Positions 17,166 through 26,556 of a stretch of DNA of 42,516 nucleotides are shown here, piece after piece; position 1 is the stretch's first letter; every line of letters starts with the position of its first letter. Source of the DNA: Planctomycetaceae bacterium (GTDB lineage: Bacteria > Planctomycetota > Planctomycetia > Planctomycetales > Planctomycetaceae); the NCBI GenBank assembly GCA_020426345.1, contig JAGQQE010000012.1, forward strand, positions 1-42,516. The letters are read 5' to 3'. The notes beneath the pieces were generated by a model. The model saw only the letters and a list, made by a program, of their open reading frames with translations. It was not told where the DNA came from and searched no databases. Made by a program: the position numbers and the translations under genes.

Positions 17166-17957
17166 TCAGGATTTTTCGCTGGCGACTGCGCCCTGCATGT
17201 TTGCGAGGCCGCCAAAACGACGATCTCTGGAGGCAAAGTCCCGCAGAGCATCGTAGAGATCAGGCTCTCGAAATTCGGGCCAGAATTTATTCGTAACCCA
17301 CAACTCTGCGTAGCTGATCTGCCACAGCAGGAAGTTACTGATTCGCATTTCGCCCGCTGTTCGGATCACCAGATCCGGGTCCGGCATTCCCTGAGTCATC
17401 AAGTGGTCTGTGATGGTCTTTTCACTAATACTTTCAGGTTCAAGGCGACCCTCACTGACCTCCCTGCCGATGCGGCGAACAGCATCCGCGATCTCCATTC
17501 TGGCACCATAATTCACGGCCAGACACAACATCATGCCGGTATTGTTTGCAGAGACTTCTTCCGTTTGGCGAATCTCCGACTGGATAACCGGATCCAGTTC
17601 CTCCACGCGACCAATCACTCGAAATCTCAAACCTTGTGCCATGATCTCCTGCCGCTCTTCGACCAGATATTGCCGGAGCAGCGTCATTAACAGGCTGAGT
17701 TCCTGCCTGGGGCGTTTCCAGTTTTCACTGGAAAAGCAGTACAGGGTCAATTGTTTCAGGCCGAGTCGACTGCATTCCTCAACAATGCATCGGACGGATT
17801 TAACGCCACGGCGGTGTCCCTCAATTCTGGGCAGAAATCGTCCTTGCGCCCATCGGCCGTTTCCATCCATAATGATGGCAATGTGGCCGGGCAGGCGCGG
17901 GCGGAGCAGCCCTCGCTCTGCCAGTTGTGCGTCAGTATAGGGGATATTGGGGGACAC
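17166..17957 (-). CDS. uppS: Undecaprenyl diphosphate synthase (cis-isoprenyl transferase)
   Basis: A 263-residue soluble enzyme that extends farnesyl diphosphate with isopentenyl units to form undecaprenyl diphosphate, the lipid carrier used by MurG's pathway. Key motifs are HIAIIMDGNGRWA (25-37, catalytic D31), EGHRRG, LTLYCFSSENWKRP, LAVNYGARMEI, PDPDLVIRTAGEMRISNFLL and YAELWVTNKFWPEF, all in the usual order. The start GTG at 17955-17957 has GAGG six bases upstream. The family's EMRISNFLLWQ differs from the common GExRLSNFLLWQ only by M for the spacer residue. It sits between the ZnuA-like gene and cdsA. Confidence 0.97.
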   Translation of the reverse strand: MSPNIPYTDAQLAERGLLRPRLPGHIAIIMDGNGRWAQGRFLPRIEGHRRGVKSVRCIVEECSRLGLKQLTLYCFSSENWKRPRQELSLLMTLLRQYLVEERQEIMAQGLRFRVIGRVEELDPVIQSEIRQTEEVSANNTGMMLCLAVNYGARMEIADAVRRIGREVSEGRLEPESISEKTITDHLMTQGMPDPDLVIRTAGEMRISNFLLWQISYAELWVTNKFWPEFREPDLYDALRDFASRDRRFGGLANMQGAVASEKS

Positions 17958-18020
17958 TCGTTGCCTCAGAATCTTCTGAATTGCACTCTGAATTGCACAA
18001 GGAGCAGACGTGCTTCGTAG

Positions 18021-19097
18021 TTACTTGTTGACGGTATCGTCGCTGGCGCACACCGCAGACAGACGTTTGATGTTTGCCGCAAGTCGATCGATGATACTGC
18101 CCGAATCATCGCGAATTCGTTCGCACAGGTCGATGCTGACCAGTGGAAGCTGAGCGGATTCTGCCAGGTTTTGGACATCTTGTCCGCGTCCTGTGACCGC
18201 CAGGAACACATCAAACTGCTCATCCTGCACAGCCTGCTGAAATTCAGCCACTTCCGCTGCACTCAGTTCGGCTGTTGTCGAGGGCAATGGCCAGTGCAGG
18301 TATTTCACGGTCCATCCGAGTTTTTTGGCCAGATAGTTGAACTGCGGACCGTCCGCGAGGACTTTAGGAGGATTTCGGGACGTGGCGGCAGCCAGCTTGT
18401 TGATCGCCTGTTCCAGCCGATCAATCTGTCGCTGCAGTGCAGCGGCTCGTCTGGCGATAGCATCTGCTGAATCCGGTGCCAGTTTCGATAGTGCGGCTTC
18501 GACCTGTCGGGCTTGTGACGCCATTAGCTCTGCATCCAACCATGTTGCCCAGATTGTGCCCGGGTGACTGTGTTTTCCATCCGGGCCATGCTGATGCGTT
18601 AATGCATCCGGTATGCGAAGGAACTGGTCGTAATAACCGGAAGCCGTGTCGATCATTCGTGAACGCGGCAGCGTGATCCGATCACGCCACGGTTCAAAGC
18701 CAGCGCCATTGATCAGCAACAAGTCTGCATCCTGTATTCGACGGACGTCATCCAGAGATGGTTTCCAGTCGATCGAGAGTTCGCCGTTACCAACCACCGC
18801 TTCGATGCGGAACGGCTGGTGCACGCTCGGTGCAGGATCGACATTGCCTGATTCATCATCGCCGAATTCATTCGGGATCGGCGTTGCATCCTCTGAGACA
18901 AGTTGCGAAGCGATGGCATACAGGGGCCAGGAAGTTACCGCGACCGTCCTGATGCGCGTCTGTTCTGCATCAGGATCATTGGCTGTTGAAGGGGATCGGT
19001 TCGAACACCCCGCGATCATACCAACGCAAACGATCAGTAGGACCGTTGGTACGATTGGCATAGAAGAGTATCGGCGGGGTTGGAACAGTCGACGCAT
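18021..19097 (-). CDS. ZnuA/TroA-like metal-binding lipoprotein
   Basis: The open frame extends to 19412 but runs through the asd gene, so the ATG at 19095-19097 is chosen (an ATG at 19061 is also possible). The product is about 358 residues with a lipoprotein signal (TVLLIVCVGMIAGC) and the two-lobed cluster A-I solute-binding fold: TVAVTSWPLYAIASQLV, ADLLLINGAGFEPW, a histidine-rich loop (HQHGPDGKHSHPGTIWATWL) and a long helix LERLEQAINKLAA-type linker, then LADGPQFNYLAKKLGWTVKY. Such proteins deliver Zn2+ or Mn2+ to an ABC importer. Metal-binding motifs deviate from the usual DPHxWLDP. No ATPase or permease lies nearby. It lies downstream of asd on the same strand, with an inverted repeat between them. 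Confidence 0.85.
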   Translation of the reverse strand: MRRLFQPRRYSSMPIVPTVLLIVCVGMIAGCSNRSPSTANDPDAEQTRIRTVAVTSWPLYAIASQLVSEDATPIPNEFGDDESGNVDPAPSVHQPFRIEAVVGNGELSIDWKPSLDDVRRIQDADLLLINGAGFEPWRDRITLPRSRMIDTASGYYDQFLRIPDALTHQHGPDGKHSHPGTIWATWLDAELMASQARQVEAALSKLAPDSADAIARRAAALQRQIDRLEQAINKLAAATSRNPPKVLADGPQFNYLAKKLGWTVKYLHWPLPSTTAELSAAEVAEFQQAVQDEQFDVFLAVTGRGQDVQNLAESAQLPLVSIDLCERIRDDSGSIIDRLAANIKRLSAVCASDDTVNK

Positions 19098-19154
19098 GTC
19101 CTGCAATGCCCTGATCAAAAACGTCGGCGAGACAGATCGTCCCGCCGAATTGAT

Positions 19155-19172
19155 TGCGGAAACTATACCGCA
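19155..19172 (-). promoter_or_regulatory. Candidate operator upstream of the ZnuA-like gene
   Basis: TGCGG, eight bases, CCGCA forms an 18-bp inverted repeat 58 bases upstream of the ATG. Read on the minus strand it covers TATAGT (19162-19167), a good -10 hexamer, so a bound repressor could block a promoter for the metal-binding gene. No clear -35 is seen, and it does not match a known Zur consensus that I can recall. Short stem, so it may be chance. Confidence 0.35.
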
Positions 19173-19191
19173 GACGGCTGAAAAGCCGGGA

Positions 19192-20196
<1,005 letters not shown>

Positions 20197-20216
20197 AAAC
20201 TTGTCCTTACTTGAGC

Positions 20217-20239
20217 TTTACGTTGAATTGACGTGTAAA
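20217..20239. repeat. Imperfect inverted repeat between asd and the sigma gene
   Basis: TTTACGT (20217-20223) and ACGTGTAAA (20231-20239) form an imperfect palindrome with one unpaired G, centred 32 bases upstream of the asd start. It could be an operator of either divergent gene. Confidence 0.25.
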
Positions 20240-20429
20240 CACAGAGACGGCTGACCACCCGGACTGGTGCGAAGCCTGAGATGCACGCTAGACTGGCTCG
20301 ATTCCGCACCGGGTGGATCACGTTCGATGCCGTATTTTGGTCTGGTTGGTCCTGGGAAAATATCGATCTCCCGGGAAAATTCAAATTCGGCCAGACAAAC
20401 TTCTATTTCCCCGCAATCAGAAGCCTGCC

Positions 20430-20993
20430 GTGGCTGCCCCAGACAATTCTGAATTTCAGCGTGCCTTTGTGGAAACCGTCAATTTATTGACGTGTGACAC
20501 GGAGCGCGCGCTGGGAGTCATGTTTGATTTGACGGCGCAGCGGCTCGTTCGTTTTGCGATGACAATCACGGGGAATCAGCCGGATGCCGAAGACGCGCTT
20601 CAGGGGGCGTTTTCGAGGATAGCTGGTAAACCTCGCTTGCTTGCCCGCGCAGATTCCCCCTGGCCGTATCTGATTCGGACAGTTCGAAATGAAGCATTGC
20701 GGATTCTTCAGAAGCGAAGGCATATCACCAGCAGTGATTCGCTGGATGCGAGGCCATCAGGATCCGAAGATTCTGAAACGGCCATGGTTTTCGAAGAGAC
20801 CAATGAGCGGGTCCGGCGAGTTCTCGGCACATTACCTCAATCTCAATATGAAGTTGTCATTCTCAAACACTGGGAAGATCTGACCTTCGCTGAAATCGCA
20901 GAAGCCCTTGGCTTGTCACAGAATACAGTGGCGAGTCGGTACCGCTATGCGATGGAGAAGCTCCAGCGAAGTTTGGAACCGCTCATGAAATAA
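20430..20993 (+). CDS. ECF-type RNA polymerase sigma factor
   Basis: From GTG at 20430 the protein is 187 residues; the open frame continues upstream, but those codons lack protein-like character, and an ATG at 20520 would cut region 2. Region 2 is seen in LTAQRLVRFAMTITGNQPDA-EDALQGAFSRIA (DNA melting and -10 recognition) and PWPYLIRTVRNEALRILQKRR. Region 4 is in VLGTLPQSQYEVVILKHWED and LTFAEIAEALGLSQNTVASR, a helix-turn-helix that reads the -35. The next gene, 20 bases on, encodes a small membrane protein expected to be its anti-sigma partner, and the secretion/pseudopilus genes follow on the same strand. A TAGACT at 20289-20294 is a -10-like hexamer without a -35. Confidence 0.93.
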   Translation: MAAPDNSEFQRAFVETVNLLTCDTERALGVMFDLTAQRLVRFAMTITGNQPDAEDALQGAFSRIAGKPRLLARADSPWPYLIRTVRNEALRILQKRRHITSSDSLDARPSGSEDSETAMVFEETNERVRRVLGTLPQSQYEVVILKHWEDLTFAEIAEALGLSQNTVASRYRYAMEKLQRSLEPLMK

Positions 20994-21013
20994 ATGGACA
21001 AACAGAAACGGTC

Positions 21014-21529
21014 ATGAAAAACAAACCGCAATCATTACCAGATCCGATGCTTCCCGAGCATCAGTTGATTCGGGATGCGGCGTCACTACCACAACTTTCC
21101 TCCGGCCTGCGCCAGCAGGTGATGGCAAGTTGTGGCCAGGAGATTCGTCTTGCAAGGTGGAAGTCGCGGGCGACAGCCGGCGGTGTTGTCGTGATTGTCT
21201 GCTGCCTGCTGTTCATGGTTGCTGTCAGGCAACCCGTTCCGCCAGATCAGATGACGCAGGAAGCTACGCCAACCGGAAGTCAAGGTCCGCAGGAATTCCA
21301 TCCGGAGGTTTCTCCCGGTGGATCGCCAGGTTATGAATCACCGGATCAGGATTCGACCAGCCGGGATCTTCCCGTGGCTGAACAGATGCATTTTCGTGCA
21401 CCGAGGAGTCCTGTTGAACGGCAAAGGCAGGAGACTCAGGCTCCACAGGAACAGAGGCAGATCAATTTCCTGATGGAAGAGTTGAGAATGCGTCAGAAGA
21501 AATTATGCGGGGCCCTGCCCGTGTTCTAG
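21014..21529 (+). CDS. Single-pass membrane protein, putative anti-sigma factor
   Basis: A 171-residue protein. The cytoplasmic N terminus (1-50) contains PMLPEHQLIRDAASLPQLSSG-LRQQVMASC, a short helical segment, then one TM helix (about 55-71, GGVVVIVCCLLFMVAV), and an external tail rich in Pro, Gln, Ser and Glu ending in a helical REEL/RMRQKK segment. This topology and its place 20 bases after the sigma gene fit a membrane anti-sigma factor. The family-defining zinc motif (HxxxCxxC) of many anti-sigmas is absent, and no domain can be named, so the role is inferred from context. It is followed after 42 bases by the GspE-like ATPase gene. Confidence 0.6.
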   Translation: MKNKPQSLPDPMLPEHQLIRDAASLPQLSSGLRQQVMASCGQEIRLARWKSRATAGGVVVIVCCLLFMVAVRQPVPPDQMTQEATPTGSQGPQEFHPEVSPGGSPGYESPDQDSTSRDLPVAEQMHFRAPRSPVERQRQETQAPQEQRQINFLMEELRMRQKKLCGALPVF

Positions 21530-21571
21530 TGAGTTTCAGGATGCCATGAGTCATCGGCTCCTGCTGCAGGC

Positions 21572-22867
21572 ATGGCTGTTCTGAATGATTTGCAGCACTC
21601 CGCGATTCATCTGGAACCACGACTGTTTCCTGGCGTGATCAACGGCGGTGACAACCAGCAGGAATTCGAATACGTGATCTCTGAAGAAACCGGTGGATCC
21701 TTTACGGCTGCGATGGCGAACCTGCCGGTACAGGCGGAAGATTACGTTCCACAGGTTGTGAGCCTGCTTCTGAAGGAAGCTCGTGCAGCCCGTGCAAGTG
21801 ACGTGCATCTGGTGCCAGGCTCCGGCGGCATGAAGATGCTGTGGCGTCTTGATGGAGTGCTGCAGGCCGTCGCGGTCTTCGATGCTGAGACGGGGACTCG
21901 GCTGGTAGCTCGACTCAAAGTGATTTGCGGACTCCTGACTTATCGCACCGATCTTCCTCAGGAGGGGCGTGTTTCCCGGGAGTATTCTGCCACGGAAATC
22001 CGCGTGACCACGTTTCCAACGTTATACGGGGAGAAAGCCGCCATTCGGCTTTTTGCAGGCAGTGATGATCTGAAACGACTGGATCAACTGGGGCTGCCGT
22101 TGTCGATTGAGCAGTCACTGCGTCACCAGCTCTTGTCTACGGATGGCGTCATTCTGTTGACAGGGCCGTCGGGAAGCGGCAAGACAACGACGGTTTACGC
22201 CTGTCTGCGAGAAATCCTTCAGGCTTCCGGGGATGGCCGAAGCGTGATGACTCTCGAAGATCCGATTGAAGTGGCTGTTGATGGGACGACTCAGTCTCAG
22301 GTCCGGACGTCGTCGGGCTTTGATCTGATGACGGGATTACGATCGTTAATGCGGCAGGATCCGGACGTGATTATGGTTGGCGAAATTCGCGACCCCGCCA
22401 CGGCCGAAGCTGCATTTCAGGCATCATTAACGGGGCATCTGGTTTTGACAACATTTCATGCGGGGAGCTGTGTGGAAGCAATCGCGCGGCTTCTTGATAT
22501 GCATCTGGAACCTTATGTCCTGCGGAGCTCCTTGCGCAGCGTGGTATGCCAGAGACTTGTTCGTCAGATCGTCAATCCATCAGATTTGGAGAAACAGTCA
22601 GACAAATCAGCAGCAGCAGCTGGTCACCACGTTTACAAAGGGCGTCGGGTGATTGCCGAAATGCTGACACTGGAGACTCCTGAGCTGGCGCGAGCGGTGA
22701 TGCGGAAGTCGGATACCAGGGAGCTTGCTCGTATCGTGCAGAGTTGTGGCATAAAAACGCTGCGGGATGTCGCGTTGAACGCAGTGTCGGAGGGTGTCAC
22801 GACGGAAGAAGAAGTGTTTCGTGTGCTTGGCATGTCGCCTGGTTCTGAACCGGTCGCCCAGTTGTGA
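21572..22867 (+). CDS. GspE/PilB-type secretion ATPase
   Basis: A 431-residue member of the type II secretion/type IV pilus assembly ATPases, which drive addition of pilin subunits from the cytoplasmic side. It has ASDVHLVPGSGGMKMLWRLD (75-94), the LPQEGR loop, Walker A GPSGSGKTTT (198-207), Asp box EDPIE (229-233), Walker B region RQDPDVIMVGEIRDP (261-275) and His box GHLVLTTFHA (288-297), so ATP hydrolysis should work. It is shorter than GspE (about 500-560): the N-terminal N1 domain is missing, and the CxxC...CxxC zinc-binding loop after QRLVR is replaced by a Ser/Ala/Lys-rich stretch (LEKQSDKSAAAAGHH) before YKGRRVIAEML. The ATG is preceded by AGG at close spacing. Confidence 0.94.
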   Translation: MAVLNDLQHSAIHLEPRLFPGVINGGDNQQEFEYVISEETGGSFTAAMANLPVQAEDYVPQVVSLLLKEARAARASDVHLVPGSGGMKMLWRLDGVLQAVAVFDAETGTRLVARLKVICGLLTYRTDLPQEGRVSREYSATEIRVTTFPTLYGEKAAIRLFAGSDDLKRLDQLGLPLSIEQSLRHQLLSTDGVILLTGPSGSGKTTTVYACLREILQASGDGRSVMTLEDPIEVAVDGTTQSQVRTSSGFDLMTGLRSLMRQDPDVIMVGEIRDPATAEAAFQASLTGHLVLTTFHAGSCVEAIARLLDMHLEPYVLRSSLRSVVCQRLVRQIVNPSDLEKQSDKSAAAAGHHVYKGRRVIAEMLTLETPELARAVMRKSDTRELARIVQSCGIKTLRDVALNAVSEGVTTEEEVFRVLGMSPGSEPVAQL

Positions 22868-22890
22868 TTTTGTATTTCTGAAAGACTGCT

Positions 22891-23961
22891 GTGAAGACAT
22901 CTCAACTCAGCCTCGAAGACATTCGCAATCTCAGCGACGAGGTTCGATTAATCGTGAGAGCCGGGCTGCCGTTGGAGCAGCATCTGGCTGCCGCTGGCAA
23001 GGGCCATGGGAAACGGCTGGAGTTGTTGACGCAATCCATGATTCAGCATTTGAATAATGGAGAACGTTTGTCGGACGTCATCGACCAGGAACAAAGTGGA
23101 GCTTCCCGGATGTTGTCCGCGGCTGTGGCTGCGGGAGTACATTGTGGCGATCTGGGGACAACCATTGAAATGATGGGCGACTTTGCCAGCGATCTGGCAG
23201 ACTTGCGGAAGAAGATTGTCCATGCGATGACGTATCCACTGATTGTGCTGGCATTGGCGTGGGGAATGTTTGCCGTGTTTACTCGCCTCAGCCTTGTTCG
23301 GATTTATTCCGCAGCGATGGACCTGGGGGTTGAGTTTCATCCTGTTCTTGATCGGTTCATCGAAATCGTTGTCGATTACCCGGAGATTATGTTTCTGGTT
23401 CCCCTGGCGTTTCTGTTGCTGTGGGGGGGCTGGGTGATATCCGGCCGTGCTTCTTCAATGGCTTTTCGCGGACCGGAGCGATTGCTGTTGTTGTGCCCCG
23501 GCGTTGGAGGTTTGGTTCGGGATATGCGGTTCTACACCCTGACACGCATTCTGGGGATCATGATTGAGAAACAGATGCCTTTGCCGGATGCTCTGGTTTT
23601 GGCCGGCGCAGCGTGCGGCTCCGCAAATCTGGATCAGGCCTGCCAGAAAGCAGCTGAGAAGATTTTCAACGGGGATGCGACCGGTTTAAGCGTGAATTCA
23701 CGCTGGAAGCGTGGCCAGATGCCACCATTGCTTCAGGCTTGTCTGAAGCAGGCGTCAAGCAATGCTGACCGCCTTTCGCTGCGTCTTTCTGCAATTGCTC
23801 AACACTATCGGACGCGGCTGGATTTTAATTCGGCATGGATCCGAGTCGTGATGCCGATTGCAATTTTTCTGGTCGTTGCTGGTGGTTCCGTTGTTCTCTA
23901 TTCCGCTTCGATTTTCTGGCCGGTCGTCGAAATCTATCAGCAGTTAGCAAGCTTATCCTGA
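22891..23961 (+). CDS. GspF/PilC-like inner membrane protein, copy 1
   Basis: A 356-residue polytopic protein starting at GTG 22891, 23 bases after the ATPase gene. Two type II secretion F domains are visible: residues about 12-135 (LSDEVRLIVRAGLPLEQHLA, LNNGERLSDVI, AVAAGVHCGDLGTTIEMMGD) and about 210-340 (FYTLTRILGIMIEKQMPLPD, ALVLAGAACGSANLDQACQK), with TM helices near 110-130, 165-190 and 322-345. GspF is the membrane platform that couples ATPase strokes to pseudopilin extraction. The IVPxFxxIFEDF motif found in the other two copies is missing here. It starts directly with the F domain, without the MPTYRY-type N terminus. Confidence 0.88.
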   Translation: MKTSQLSLEDIRNLSDEVRLIVRAGLPLEQHLAAAGKGHGKRLELLTQSMIQHLNNGERLSDVIDQEQSGASRMLSAAVAAGVHCGDLGTTIEMMGDFASDLADLRKKIVHAMTYPLIVLALAWGMFAVFTRLSLVRIYSAAMDLGVEFHPVLDRFIEIVVDYPEIMFLVPLAFLLLWGGWVISGRASSMAFRGPERLLLLCPGVGGLVRDMRFYTLTRILGIMIEKQMPLPDALVLAGAACGSANLDQACQKAAEKIFNGDATGLSVNSRWKRGQMPPLLQACLKQASSNADRLSLRLSAIAQHYRTRLDFNSAWIRVVMPIAIFLVVAGGSVVLYSASIFWPVVEIYQQLASLS

Positions 23962-24010
23962 ATTCTGCGATCGAACAATTCCCCTGATCGACCCGGTGAA
24001 ATACCGAAAT

Positions 24011-25450
24011 ATGCCAACATACCGCTACAACGGAAAACTTGAAAACGGGACTCCTGTTTTTGGCACGATGGAGGCTGAATCCGAGCCACATTTGCGTCAG
24101 ATACTGGCTCAGCGATCTGTCGGGTTGCTGCAATGCCACGTTCTGACACTGGATCGGCGGCTGGCGTCTGAGCAGGCTAAGTTGCCCCGGATGCATCAGT
24201 TGCGAGTAGGAGAGCGCCTTCGTGAAGCGATTCTGACCGGACTGCCCGCCCATGATGCGATCCGTGCGATGGCTGCAGAGCCGTTCCAGCATCCCTTGTT
24301 GAGTATCATGCCCTGGGTGTTTGGATTGAGCGTTGTTGCATTGATTCCTGCAGCATTGTGGGCGCTGGTTGTGCCAGGAAGTTATCTGCCTTTCATTTGT
24401 TTGTTGTGCCTGTCGGCACTCGTTCTTCCCTGTTTGTGGTCGATTGGCCATTACTATCTGGATGGTCGTCCTCGATCCTTGCTGGAATCCATGGCAAGTC
24501 AACTGGAGCAGGGAAACCTGAGTCTTGTGAATGCCGCTGGACTGCCTGTCGAAGTCAATGCGGTTATTCAATCCGGTGTTGACGACGAGAAGAAGGCACT
24601 GGCCGTCGCCGACCTCGTTCCGAAGCTGATGGGCTCGAGGTACTACCATCATCGGTTTCTCATGACGATCGTTAGTTCCGTCGCGATTACGCTGACATTT
24701 GTGCTGGGGCTTTATCTGATTGTGTGGCAGATTGTGCCTGAATTCGGGAAGATCTTCGAAGACTTTGGTTCCGAAGTTCCTTATCTGACACAGCTCGTCG
24801 TGGGAGCCTCGACGTTGCTTGCAACCGGAGGCTGGTTTGGATTCCTTTTCCTGACCGGTTCTGGTTTGACCTTGTTGGTGTTTCTTTATGTTGGAATGTC
24901 CATCGGGGCGGTCGCAGAAGCGTTGAGCCACGTCCCTGTTTTTGGTTCGCCCATTCGCTGGCTGATGCAGGCCCGCGTTGCCAGGGTATTGGCATCCATG
25001 CTGAAGTTTGAAATTGATCGATCGGAATCCCTTCGCGCCGCGACCGCAGCAAGTGCTTTCCCCGATGTCCGTACCAAGGGGGCTTATCTCGCCGATGAAG
25101 TGCGAGCCGGAAAGGGGATCACAATTCCCATTCGGGACTTATCGGGTTTACCTCTAAGTCTTCTGGCGATACCACAAAGTCATTCTGGTGCTGTCGCTGC
25201 GGGAGACTCGTCGGACAAGATCTCAGACATTTCCACCGCGGTGCCCCGGAACCTTGGCTGGAGTGACCAGAAGATGGCAGCGAACTTCAATACTCTGGCG
25301 CAAATGCTGGAACAGGCAAGTGTGGGGCACGGCCGTTTCATCGGCCTGATTTTGCAGTATTCCGTAACGTTGATATCAGCGTTCATGATTGGCGTTGTTG
25401 TGATTTCGTTGTTTTTGCCCCTGATCAAATTGCTCAACGACCTCGCGTGA
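24011..25450 (+). CDS. GspF/PilC-like inner membrane protein, copy 2
   Basis: The start ATG at 24011 gives the classic GspF opening MPTYRYNGKLENGTPVFGTM; an in-frame GTG at 23996 adds five residues of no known use. The product is 479 residues. The N-terminal extension (about 1-50) is the GspF first domain; RVGERLREAILTGLPAHDAI follows, then an extra hydrophobic section (about 95-150, two or three TM helices) not found in standard GspF, then the QIVPEFGKIFEDFGSEVPYL motif near 245-265 and a second F domain (RVARVLASMLKFEIDRSESL). The C terminus reads LFLPLIKLLNDLA, almost the same as copy 3. The first F domain looks eroded. Confidence 0.85.
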   Translation: MPTYRYNGKLENGTPVFGTMEAESEPHLRQILAQRSVGLLQCHVLTLDRRLASEQAKLPRMHQLRVGERLREAILTGLPAHDAIRAMAAEPFQHPLLSIMPWVFGLSVVALIPAALWALVVPGSYLPFICLLCLSALVLPCLWSIGHYYLDGRPRSLLESMASQLEQGNLSLVNAAGLPVEVNAVIQSGVDDEKKALAVADLVPKLMGSRYYHHRFLMTIVSSVAITLTFVLGLYLIVWQIVPEFGKIFEDFGSEVPYLTQLVVGASTLLATGGWFGFLFLTGSGLTLLVFLYVGMSIGAVAEALSHVPVFGSPIRWLMQARVARVLASMLKFEIDRSESLRAATAASAFPDVRTKGAYLADEVRAGKGITIPIRDLSGLPLSLLAIPQSHSGAVAAGDSSDKISDISTAVPRNLGWSDQKMAANFNTLAQMLEQASVGHGRFIGLILQYSVTLISAFMIGVVVISLFLPLIKLLNDLA

Positions 25451-25485
25451 ACTTTTGTTCGCAGACTTGATGATCGAATAAACCT

Positions 25486-26556
25486 ATGAGTTCTGTTCTG
25501 GAAACAATTCTCTTTTCCATGAATCGTGCTGAGCCGATCCGGCAGGCATCGCTGTTGCTTGTTCTCGCCTCAGGATCGGGGCATGGCGATTCATTGCTGG
25601 AAGGTCTGAGATCCCACGCCGCTGAGAGTGGCAGTCCGTGGTCGGATCGAGTGAATTCCCTGAGAATACTTCTGGAACAGGGACAACCGCTTTCGACGGC
25701 ATTAAGCAACAATCCTGGATTGTTACCAGAGACAACCATTGCCGCTGTGCGAGTGGGTGAGCAGACAGGCAGTCTGGCTGAGGTACTGGCTGATGAAGCG
25801 ATTCGTCTTTCCGATTCCGCAGGGACACATCGCGTCGTTGGATTCTCGCTTGGAAATCTCGCAATCTGGACCATGCTGGTCGGTGTGACGATGATCGGCG
25901 TGCTTTCGTTCATCATCATTTTCATTGTTCCAAAGTTCAAAAAGATCTTCGAGGACTTCGATACAGAATTACCAGCCACAACCGTGTTGCTGGTGGACCT
26001 GTCTGACTTTATGGTGAGTGGGGGAATCATATTTCTGTTGCCGTTGCTGGCGATGATTGCGGCAATTGCGATCCTGCGGGTGCAGTATTCCATTCGAATG
26101 ATTTCCAAAGGTTCTCCTCCGCTGTCTCAGCACTGGCTGCGATTCTGGTCCCCGGAACTACTGAGAATGTTGAGCATTACAGCCGCATCCAGTCAGCCGC
26201 TGATCAATACGGTGCATAGCTTTGGCAGCCAGTTGGTTCCCGGGCGAGCTGCGACACAGTTAAGTGGGGTGCGATTCCGGCTGGAAAACGGCGAAGCGGT
26301 TGAAACGGCTTTGAAGGCGGAAGGTTTTATCACAGGTCGTGAAGAAGCATTTCTGATGGCGGCCGGTAAGTCCGGGCATCTGGACTGGGCTATGAAGCAT
26401 CTGGGCCGTTCCATCGAAACCAGACGTTTTCGCTGGCTCGGTCGACTGCTGAATGTGTTTGAGCCATGTGTGCTGCTTGGGTTCGGGCTTGTCGTCATGT
26501 TTGTCGTGGTGTCGATGTTCATGCCTCTGGTTAAGTTGTTGAATGACCTTTCGTAA
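25486..26556 (+). CDS. GspF/PilC-like inner membrane protein, copy 3
   Basis: A 356-residue protein from ATG 25486. The first F domain is intact: EPIRQASLLLVLASGSGHGD, LLEQGQPLSTAL, LPETTIAAVRVGEQTGSLAE, followed by TM helices and FIVPKFKKIFEDFDTELPAT (145-165). The second domain is LLRMLSITAASSQPLINTVH, GEEAFLMAAGKSGHLDW-like and a final TM with MFMPLVKLLNDLS. Together with copies 1 and 2 it forms a tandem of three platform proteins, where standard systems have one. A plausible reading is that they assemble into a hetero-oligomeric platform, but nothing in the sequence proves this. The stop is followed by 136 bases before the small Cys-rich gene. Confidence 0.9.
   Translation: MSSVLETILFSMNRAEPIRQASLLLVLASGSGHGDSLLEGLRSHAAESGSPWSDRVNSLRILLEQGQPLSTALSNNPGLLPETTIAAVRVGEQTGSLAEVLADEAIRLSDSAGTHRVVGFSLGNLAIWTMLVGVTMIGVLSFIIIFIVPKFKKIFEDFDTELPATTVLLVDLSDFMVSGGIIFLLPLLAMIAAIAILRVQYSIRMISKGSPPLSQHWLRFWSPELLRMLSITAASSQPLINTVHSFGSQLVPGRAATQLSGVRFRLENGEAVETALKAEGFITGREEAFLMAAGKSGHLDWAMKHLGRSIETRRFRWLGRLLNVFEPCVLLGFGLVVMFVVVSMFMPLVKLLNDLS

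Noticed and set aside
23825-24931. Long minus-strand frame (368 codons) opposite GspF copies 1 and 2
   Set aside because: Gln/Arg/His-rich composition typical of an antisense shadow; no start signal and the plus strand has recognised genes.
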